Made by a program: the position numbers and the translations under genes. DNA of 7,898 nt. Origin: Thermoanaerobaculales bacterium (GTDB lineage Bacteria; Acidobacteriota; Thermoanaerobaculia; Thermoanaerobaculales; Sulfomarinibacteraceae). The stretch spans positions 1 through 7,898 of the forward strand of contig JALOKS010000108.1 in the NCBI GenBank assembly GCA_025456385.1, given 5' to 3'. Positions 1 through 6,389 of the stretch are shown in pieces. The notes beneath the pieces are model-generated. The model made no database searches. It saw only the letters and a program-made list of their open reading frames with translations, and was not told the DNA's origin. How positions within the stretch are numbered: position 1 is the stretch's first letter; every line of letters begins with the position of its first letter.

Positions 1-78
1 GAGGGCGGCGACGGCGACCGCCGCCGCGAGCAGCCCGCCGACGGCTCCCCAACCATGGAGTCTCTTCAGCTCAGCCAT
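1..78 (-). CDS. Partial gene, N-terminus of a probable membrane or exported protein
   Basis: Only the first 26 codons are in the window; the gene continues past the left edge. The start is an ATG at 78, preceded by a good Shine-Dalgarno GAGGAGA at 84-90 with a 5-base gap. The visible peptide begins MAELKRLHGWG and then turns into an Ala/Val/Leu/Gly-rich stretch of about 15 residues. A short positive N-terminus followed by a hydrophobic run fits a signal peptide or a first transmembrane helix. It lies downstream of the 283-residue gene on the same strand, across a 117-base gap with three inverted repeats, so it may be co-transcribed or attenuated. The product family cannot be identified from this much sequence. 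Confidence 0.6.
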   Translation of the reverse strand, partial: MAELKRLHGWGAVGGLLAAAVAVAAL

Positions 79-97
79 TGTCGTCTCCTCTGTGTGT

Positions 98-118
98 GAC
101 GGCGGGGTTTCTGCCGTC
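98..118 (-). repeat. Inverted repeat, 6-bp arms, in the leader of the left-edge gene
   Basis: GACGGC at 98-103 pairs perfectly with GCCGTC at 113-118 around a 9-base loop. On the minus-strand transcript it falls just upstream of the GAGGAGA ribosome site at 84-90. It could be a 5' leader hairpin of the left-edge gene. Short GC arms are common in DNA of this composition, so a chance origin is possible. Confidence 0.4.
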
Positions 119-129
119 CCGGGGCGGAA

Positions 130-155
130 GCCCGTTCGCCTGGTCAGGAACGGGC
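130..155 (-). repeat. Inverted repeat, 8-bp arms, mid-gap
   Basis: GCCCGTTC at 130-137 is the exact reverse complement of GAACGGGC at 148-155, with a 10-base loop. It shares bases 154-155 with the stronger hairpin at 154-176, so the two compete at their edge. It lies between the stop of the 283-residue gene and the start of the left-edge gene. Confidence 0.45.
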
Positions 156-176
156 GGGGGCGGTTGCCGCCCCCGC
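154..176 (-). terminator. Terminator-like GC hairpin after the duplicated-domain gene
   Basis: GCGGGGGCGG at 154-163 and CCGCCCCCGC at 167-176 form a perfect 10-bp, nearly all-GC stem with a 3-base loop. It starts 19 bases after the stop of the minus-strand gene ending at 196. There is no T-run on the minus-strand 3' side, so it is not a textbook intrinsic terminator. It could be a U-less terminator, a pause site or a 3'-end-protecting stem. Confidence 0.5.
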
Positions 177-195
177 TTTCACCGATACGACGTGC

Positions 196-1047
196 TCAGT
201 TCGCCTTCGAGGACCAGTGAATCACCGAGGTGATGTTCTCGCGGTAGCTGTCCTCCTCGACCAGATCCATGAACGACGCCCGGCGGGCGCGCCGCTCCTC
301 CTCGGACATGCCGTCCGTCACCGCGTCGAAGGCCGCCTTCACCGCGTCGAGTCCCGCGGCGTCGCGGACCATGTACCAGATCGAGTGGTTCATCGGGTGG
401 TCGGTGGTGATCTCCTCCGCCGACATGCCGTAGGCAACGACGACGCCCTGCTGCATCAGCGACTCATAGACCGGCTTGATCCGATTCTCGAAGTAGCCTT
501 CGAAGTCGCTGCCCTTGCCCCGGGTGACCTGGATGAAGTGGCCGTGGTAGTAACCGCCGTCGAGAGTCGCGGCCGCCGAGCGCAGGTTCTCCGTCCTCAG
601 GAGGTAGTCGCGGTGCTTGACGATCATGGCCGCGAACTCGGTGTCGATGGCCTTGAGCTTGTCCGCGCCCATCGCCTTCCAGGCGGCGTCGAAGGCCTCG
701 CTCGCCTTCGCCAGGTCGCCGAGACTGCCCGCCGAGTACCAGGTCGAATGGGTGTAGCCCTCGGGGTGATGCAGGCCCTCGGCGTCGATGCCCCACTCGG
801 AGATGTGGCCGTCGGCCATCAGCTTCTCCAGGATCGCCTTCTCGTTGCTCTCGAACATCGTCACGAAGTCGCCCCAGTGCGCGCGCTCCACGTCCCAGAG
901 CGCGACTCTGGTGTAGGTCACCTTCGGCTTCTCGTCGGCGGCGGCCGCCGGCTGCGCCGGGGCGACAACCATCACCGCCGCCAGCGCGGCGGCCGCAGCC
1001 AGCGCCTGGAGCCAGCTGCCTTTCAAGTCGTTCGTGCTCACCCGCAT
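196..1047 (-). CDS. Exported protein with two tandem copies of an alpha/beta domain
   Basis: A 283-residue protein of unknown function. Residues 1-37 look like a signal peptide: a short charged start, a long Ala/Leu/Val core (about 14-30) and small residues ending AAAADEK, so cleavage is likely near 36-37 and the product is periplasmic or secreted. The mature part is an internal duplication: residues about 44-155 and 166-276 align at a constant offset of 121. Shared landmarks are LM-x-x-G (76-80 and 197-201), HS-[T/I]-WY (100-104 and 221-225) and FDA with a Met five residues later (119-126 and 240-247). The alternating strand/helix character suggests a pair of ferredoxin-like alpha+beta barrel domains, as in dimeric alpha/beta-barrel proteins; this is inference. 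The start at 1047 is chosen for its GAGGAGG site and signal peptide. In-frame starts at 1080 (ATG) and 1203 (GTG) lack a convincing ribosome site. Expression is probably driven by the promoter at 1254-1283. Confidence 0.85.
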   Translation of the reverse strand: MRVSTNDLKGSWLQALAAAAALAAVMVVAPAQPAAAADEKPKVTYTRVALWDVERAHWGDFVTMFESNEKAILEKLMADGHISEWGIDAEGLHHPEGYTHSTWYSAGSLGDLAKASEAFDAAWKAMGADKLKAIDTEFAAMIVKHRDYLLRTENLRSAAATLDGGYYHGHFIQVTRGKGSDFEGYFENRIKPVYESLMQQGVVVAYGMSAEEITTDHPMNHSIWYMVRDAAGLDAVKAAFDAVTDGMSEEERRARRASFMDLVEEDSYRENITSVIHWSSKAN

Positions 1048-1052
1048 GCTCT

Positions 1053-1059
1053 CCTCCTC
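1053..1059 (-). promoter_or_regulatory. Ribosome binding site that fixes the start at 1047
   Basis: GAGGAGG on the minus strand, 5 bases before ATG 1047. It supports the shorter reading, which begins directly with the signal peptide, over the in-frame starts at 1080 and 1203. Confidence 0.75.
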
Positions 1060-1076
1060 ATGGTCAGAACCGTTGT

Positions 1077-1223
1077 TCATCGCACGCACGTGCGGCGTGG
1101 CCTCGGGCCCCGCGCGCACGGCGCTCCTGCCGCCGCCTGCTCCCGCTCCCGCACCGCGAAAGTGAAGGCCCAAAAAGGTTGAGGGCCTCGACCGGCGAGC
1201 CACGAGAGCTCGCTGCTCGCCAT
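1077..1223 (-). other. Possible 48-codon upstream ORF in the leader
   Basis: An ATG at 1223-1221 opens a 48-codon frame closed by TGA at 1079-1077. That TGA overlaps, as ATGA, an ATG at 1080-1078 that is in frame with the main protein. The peptide is Arg/Ala-rich and matches no family I recognise. There is no Shine-Dalgarno before it, and its ATG would lie only about 24 bases from the predicted transcript start. It may be chance. Confidence 0.18.
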
Positions 1224-1254
1224 TCAGTTGATACTGAAACTGAATCTTAAGATT
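1222..1254 (-). promoter_or_regulatory. Candidate operator: nested palindromes and ACTGAA hexamer array
   Basis: ATTCAGTT (1222-1229) and AACTGAAT (1238-1245) are perfect 8-bp inverted arms. Inside them TTCAGT (1223-1228) mirrors ACTGAA (1233-1238), and a further ACTGAA follows directly at 1239-1244. AATCTTAAGATT at 1243-1254 is a perfect 12-bp palindrome touching the predicted -10. The cluster therefore covers the -10 edge and the expected transcription start of the gene at 1047, a typical repressor position. Hexamer arrays resemble Fur-type sites in layout, but the match to the Fur consensus is weak, so no regulator is named. Confidence 0.5.
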
Positions 1255-1283
1255 TTATATCAGGAGATCGGAGCCGGTGTCAA
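1254..1283 (-). promoter_or_regulatory. Near-consensus sigma-70-type promoter for the duplicated-domain gene
   Basis: On the minus strand TTGACA (1283-1278, 6/6) is followed after 18 bases by TATAAA (1259-1254, 5/6), and TGA directly before it makes an extended -10. The transcript would start near 1247, about 200 bases upstream of ATG 1047. It lies downstream of the stop of the 188-residue gene, so the 283-residue gene can be transcribed independently. Confidence 0.7.
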
Positions 1284-1306
1284 GCGCCGTCAGCGGAAGT
1301 TCACGG

Positions 1307-1319
1307 CCGGCGAGGCCGG
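1307..1319 (-). repeat. Short inverted repeat next to a terminator-like hairpin
   Basis: CCGGC at 1307-1311 pairs with GCCGG at 1315-1319 around a 3-base loop. It directly follows the larger stem at 1321-1350 on the minus-strand transcript. Alone it could be chance in GC-rich DNA. Confidence 0.25.
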
Positions 1320-1320
1320 A

Positions 1321-1350
1321 GTGCACGGGGCCGACCACCGCGGCCTGCAC
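1321..1350 (-). terminator. Terminator-like hairpin after the CTERM-type gene
   Basis: GTGCA (1321-1325) pairs with TGCAC (1346-1350), and inside it GGCCG (1329-1333) pairs with CGGCC (1341-1345) around a 7-base loop, leaving a 3-base bulge at 1326-1328. It lies 64 bases after the stop of the minus-strand gene at 1415 and before the next promoter. No T-run follows, so termination here is an inference. Confidence 0.35.
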
Positions 1351-1414
1351 CCCAGGGCCATACACTCCCTCATGAAGGGCGTCGTGTTCCCGGGTTGCTC
1401 CTCGCTCAGCCAGC

Positions 1415-1981
1415 TCAGCTCGTGCCGAGCCTTGCCCGAAGGGCGATTACGGCTGCCGCCGCGATCAGGAGCGCGAGGAGCGCCGCGCCGGGGCCCGACG
1501 CGGCCGGGATCGGATCGGCGGTCTGCAGCTCGATGAGGTACCAGGCGGCGCCGCCCGGTCCGTTGTCGTTGAACTCCACGATCAGCTCGTAGTCGTTGCC
1601 CGAAGAGGGCTGCTGCAGGATCGAGACGCCGGCTCGGGCCTGGACGATGTTCAGGGTCACCGGAAGCGCTGAGGCCGGCAGCGGCGGGTTCACGCCCGTG
1701 AACACATCCGAAAAACAGTTGCAGAACGAGTTGTTCGGGTTGCCCGGATCACCGGGCCACACCGGGAACCAGTCGACGCCGTTGATGACGGTCGGGTAGG
1801 TAACCCCACCGCGCCCGGGCGCCGTGAAATCGAGGTGGTACCACTGAGCGGTGTTGCCCTTCAGGATCAACTGACTGCGGCCGTCGATCCAGGCCTCGAC
1901 TGCGATCGTTCCCGCGCTCAGGCTGCCGGCCACCGTGAGAATCGCCAGACCGAACAGAACCATCCGGAATGAAGCCCTCAT
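1415..1981 (-). CDS. Secreted protein with IPTL/PEP-CTERM-like C-terminal sorting signal
   Basis: A 188-residue protein whose middle matches no domain I recognise. Residues 1-23 are a signal peptide (basic start, hydrophobic core, small residues before Gly24). The central part, about 25-155, is rich in Gly, Pro, Asn and aromatic residues, as in beta-rich secreted proteins, and carries a Cys-Asn-Cys at 87-89. The C-terminus has the three-part layout of CTERM sorting domains: IPAASGPG (158-165), a hydrophobic helix of about 16 residues (166-181), and a short Arg-containing tail (182-188). In known systems an exosortase-type transpeptidase recognises such tails and passes the protein to the cell surface. 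The motif is closest to IPTL-CTERM but lacks its usual TLSEW core. The start at 1981 is chosen for GGGAGG at 1988-1993; an in-frame start 11 codons earlier is less likely. Confidence 0.8.
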   Translation of the reverse strand: MRASFRMVLFGLAILTVAGSLSAGTIAVEAWIDGRSQLILKGNTAQWYHLDFTAPGRGGVTYPTVINGVDWFPVWPGDPGNPNNSFCNCFSDVFTGVNPPLPASALPVTLNIVQARAGVSILQQPSSGNDYELIVEFNDNGPGGAAWYLIELQTADPIPAASGPGAALLALLIAAAAVIALRARLGTS

Positions 1982-1987
1982 GAGGTC

Positions 1988-1993
1988 CCTCCC
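1988..1993 (-). promoter_or_regulatory. Ribosome binding site for the CTERM-type gene
   Basis: GGGAGG on the minus strand, 6 bases before ATG 1981. It puts the signal peptide at the very N-terminus and argues against the in-frame start at 2014. Confidence 0.65.
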
Positions 1994-2071
1994 TACGGAT
2001 CCGGCAGCGGTCACTCCGGCGCCCGTGGGCCGTCGAACGCGTCCGACCGCCGACCGTTCTCAGGTGGTCGG

Positions 2072-2100
2072 AGTATCCGTCCGGTGCCGAAGACTGTCAA
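2072..2100 (-). promoter_or_regulatory. Sigma-70-type promoter for the CTERM-type gene
   Basis: On the minus strand TTGACA (2100-2095, 6/6) and GATACT (2077-2072, 4/6) are separated by exactly 17 bases. The transcript would start near 2065, giving a leader of about 85 bases. A 7-bp inverted repeat, TCCGACC at 2042-2048 and GGTCGGA at 2066-2072, spans the predicted start and could be an operator or leader hairpin. Confidence 0.6.
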
Positions 2101-2130
2101 TCGCCGGCGCTGATGGATAAACCTCATCTC

Positions 2131-2158
2131 ATTTCGGAGCCGGATCGTGCTCCGAAAT
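2131..2158 (-). terminator. Perfect 10-bp stem-loop after the kinase gene
   Basis: ATTTCGGAGC at 2131-2140 and GCTCCGAAAT at 2149-2158 are exact reverse complements around an 8-base loop. The stem begins 66 bases after the kinase stop and ends before the -35 of the next gene, as expected for a terminator separating two units. There is no T-run on the minus-strand 3' side, so a regulator-binding palindrome is the alternative. Confidence 0.5.
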
Positions 2159-2224
2159 CGACGGTCGGTTCCGCGGCCTCGGCGGGTGCGCGGTCGCCGC
2201 GCCAGCGGCACGAAAAACGAAACC

Positions 2225-4594
<2,370 letters not shown>

Positions 4595-4601
4595 CGCCGT
4601 T

Positions 4602-4607
4602 CCCCTC
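4602..4607 (-). promoter_or_regulatory. Ribosome binding site for the kinase gene
   Basis: GAGGGG on the minus strand, 7 bases before ATG 4594. It places the start nine residues or so before the kinase fold, as is usual for this family, and argues against the TTG at 4681. Confidence 0.65.
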
Positions 4608-4650
4608 GTCACCGCGCCCCGTCGTGAAACCGTGGTGAGCCCGTCCCGGA

Positions 4651-4679
4651 AGTGTACTCTAAAAACGATTCTTTGTCTC
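4651..4679 (-). promoter_or_regulatory. Candidate promoter for the kinase gene
   Basis: On the minus strand GAGACA (4679-4674, 4/6) and TACACT (4656-4651, 4/6) are 17 bases apart, in the only AT-rich stretch of the divergent intergenic region. The transcript would start near 4644, about 50 bases before the kinase ATG. The shifted reading TTGAGA gives a better -35 but a 19-base spacer. Confidence 0.4.
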
Positions 4680-4689
4680 AATTGAATCG
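4666..4689. repeat. Inverted repeat over the kinase promoter -35
   Basis: CGATTC at 4666-4671 and GAATCG at 4684-4689 are perfect 6-bp arms with a 12-base spacer and enclose the predicted -35 hexamer. Position and spacing suit a dimeric regulator, but arms this short can arise by chance. Confidence 0.3.
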
Positions 4690-4801
4690 AGAGCCCGCAA
4701 CCGGCGTGCCCGCGGCCGCCGGGCCGGTACCGGAGCCGTGCAGACCGCAGCGCGGCGCTGGGACCGGAAGCGCAACCCTCCCGGCGGAGCTGAGACGGCC
4801 C

Positions 4802-4810
4802 TGCTATCCT
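4802..4810 (+). promoter_or_regulatory. Candidate extended -10 promoter for the UPF0371 gene
   Basis: TG-C-TATCCT at 4802-4810 fits an extended -10 element (TATCCT is 4/6). No good -35 is seen 17 bases upstream. The transcript would start near 4817, about 35 bases before ATG 4852. Confidence 0.35.
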
Positions 4811-4822
4811 CTCCCCCGTTCA

Positions 4823-4842
4823 CGGAGAGATCCGGTTCTCCG
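4823..4842 (+). repeat. Leader hairpin before the UPF0371 start
   Basis: CGGAGA (4823-4828) and TCTCCG (4837-4842) form a 6-bp stem with an 8-base loop, ending at the G-run (4842-4848) that is the only candidate ribosome site before ATG 4852. It could affect translation start. The Shine-Dalgarno-like GGAGAGA lies in the 5' arm, about 21 bases from the ATG, too far to serve directly. Confidence 0.3.
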
Positions 4843-4851
4843 GGGGGGCCG

Positions 4852-6381
4852 ATGACGGCAACACCAGGGCTCGGGACCGCCTTCGACAACGAACGCTACC
4901 TCGCCGAGCAGAGCGAGGCCATCCTCGAGCGGATGCGCCGGGTCGGCGGGAAGCTGCACCTCGAGTTCGGCGGCAAGATGCTCTACGACTACCACGCCGC
5001 CCGCGTCCTGCCCGGCTTCGACCCCAACGTCAAGATGCGGCTGCTGCAGCAGCTCGCCAGCCAGACCGAGATCATCCTCTGCGTCTACGCCGGCGACATC
5101 GACCGCCGCAAGGTGCGGGCGGACTTCGGCATCACCTACGACGCCGACACCTTCAAGCTGATCGACGACCTGCGCGAGCGCGGCCTCGACGTGCGCGCGG
5201 TCGTCATCACCCGCTACGAGGACCAGCCCGCCGCCGAGAGCTTCGCCGCCAAGCTCGAGCGCCGCGGCATCACCGTCTTCACCCACCGCCCGATCCCCGG
5301 CTACCCGACCGACGTCGCCCGCGTCGTCAGCGACGAGGGCTTCGGCGCCAACCCCTACATCCCGACCGAGGCGCCCCTGGTCGTGGTCAACGCCCCCGGC
5401 CCCAACAGCGGCAAGATGGCCACCTGCCTGTCGCAGGTCTACCACGAGCACCGCCGCGGCGTGCGCGCCGGCTACGCCAAGTTCGAGACCTTCCCGATCT
5501 GGAACCTGCCCCTGCGCCACCCGGTCAACGCGGCCTACGAGGCGGCCACCGCCGAGCTGCGCGACGTCAACATGATCGACCCCTTCCACCTCGAGGCCTA
5601 CGACCGGCGCGCCGTCAACTACAACCGCGACATCGAGGCCTTCCCGCTGCTCAAGCGCATCCTCGAGCGCATCACCGGCGAGTCGATGTACCAGTCGCCC
5701 ACCGACATGGGAGTGAACCGGGCCGGCCTCGCGATCGTCGACGACGAGGCCGCCCGCGAGGCGGGCCGGCGCGAGATCGTCCGCCGCTTCTTCCGCTACG
5801 CCTGCGACGAGGTCCTCGGGCTCGAGAACGGCGCCGCGGTGCGCCGCATCGAGGCCCTCATGGAGGAGTTCGAGCTCAAGCCCGAGAACCGCTCCGTGGT
5901 GCTGCCGGCGCGCGCCGCAGCCGGCGCCGCCGAGCTGCAGGCCGACAAGGGCCACCACGGCGTCTTCAGCGGCGCCGCCGTCGAGCTGCGGTCGGGCGAC
6001 ATCGTCACCGGCCACAACAGCCCGCTGCTGCACGCCGCGTCGGCGCTGGTCCTCAACGCCATCAAGGCGTTGGCCGACATCCCGCGCCACCTCGACCTCA
6101 TCAGCCCCGCGGTCATCGGGTCGATCGGCACCCTGCGCCAGAGCCTGCTCGGCCGTGACGCCATCAGCCTCAACCTCGAGGAGACCCTGATCGCGCTCTC
6201 GATCAGCTCGACCACCAACCCCACCGCCCACCAGGCGATGCTGCGGCTGCCGGAGCTCCGCGGCTGCGAGCTGCACCTCACCCACCTGCCGACGCCGGGC
6301 GACGAGCGCGGCCTGCGCCGCCTCGGCGTCAACCTCAGCTGCGACCCGAGCTTCGCGAGCACCAAGCTCTTCATGTCGTAG
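4852..6381 (+). CDS. UPF0371 / DUF1846 family protein
   Basis: A 509-residue protein recognised as DUF1846 (UPF0371, COG4868) from its conserved N-terminus: AFDNERYLAEQSE (10-22), then GGKLHLEFGGKM (32-43) and YHAARVLPGFDP (47-58). The family is normally about 500 residues, so this copy is full length. It has no signal peptide or membrane segment and should be cytoplasmic. A Gly-rich loop APGPNSGKMATCLSQ (181-195) resembles a nucleotide-binding P-loop but has one residue fewer than a classic Walker A and Met in place of Ser/Thr after the Lys. Other visible family-like segments are QSPTDMGVNRAG (281-292) and SSTTNPTAHQAM (452-463). Structural-genomics structures of the family exist, but I know of no proven reaction. 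Start 4852 is chosen because homologues begin just before the FDNE-type motif; an upstream in-frame GTG at 4738 precedes the likely promoter. It is divergent from the kinase and convergent with the TPR gene. Confidence 0.92.
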   Translation: MTATPGLGTAFDNERYLAEQSEAILERMRRVGGKLHLEFGGKMLYDYHAARVLPGFDPNVKMRLLQQLASQTEIILCVYAGDIDRRKVRADFGITYDADTFKLIDDLRERGLDVRAVVITRYEDQPAAESFAAKLERRGITVFTHRPIPGYPTDVARVVSDEGFGANPYIPTEAPLVVVNAPGPNSGKMATCLSQVYHEHRRGVRAGYAKFETFPIWNLPLRHPVNAAYEAATAELRDVNMIDPFHLEAYDRRAVNYNRDIEAFPLLKRILERITGESMYQSPTDMGVNRAGLAIVDDEAAREAGRREIVRRFFRYACDEVLGLENGAAVRRIEALMEEFELKPENRSVVLPARAAAGAAELQADKGHHGVFSGAAVELRSGDIVTGHNSPLLHAASALVLNAIKALADIPRHLDLISPAVIGSIGTLRQSLLGRDAISLNLEETLIALSISSTTNPTAHQAMLRLPELRGCELHLTHLPTPGDERGLRRLGVNLSCDPSFASTKLFMS

Positions 6382-6389
6382 GCCGCCGC

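Larger units (their letters stand above)
1048..1414. other. 367-base intergenic region: promoter, operator-like palindromes, long leader, hairpins
   Basis: No convincing protein gene lies here. From right to left on the minus strand it holds two hairpins after the 188-residue gene (1321-1350 and 1307-1319), a near-consensus promoter (1254-1283), an AT-rich palindrome cluster (1222-1254), and about 200 bases of leader before ATG 1047. Within the leader GGCCC at 1167-1171 can pair with GGGCC at 1183-1187. The AT-rich island at 1222-1261 stands out sharply against its GC-rich surroundings. Confidence 0.6.

Noticed and set aside
217..1182. 321-codon open frame on the plus strand
   Set aside because: Antisense to the duplicated-domain gene, whose signal peptide, ribosome site and internal repeat are convincing. 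The plus-strand translation is Val/Arg/His-rich with no recognisable motif.
1048..1203. N-terminal extension of the duplicated-domain protein to GTG 1203 or ATG 1080
   Set aside because: Neither start has a good ribosome site, and both would bury the signal peptide behind extra residues. ATG 1047 has GAGGAGG at ideal spacing.
1222..1261. Classic Fur box
   Set aside because: The repeat layout is reminiscent, but only about half the positions fit the 19-base Fur consensus, so I kept it as an unnamed operator candidate.
1228..1536. 102-codon plus-strand frame in the intergenic region
   Set aside because: Its start lies in the palindrome cluster with no ribosome site, its end overlaps the CTERM-type gene antisense, and the product is Arg/Pro/Ser low complexity after the first few residues.
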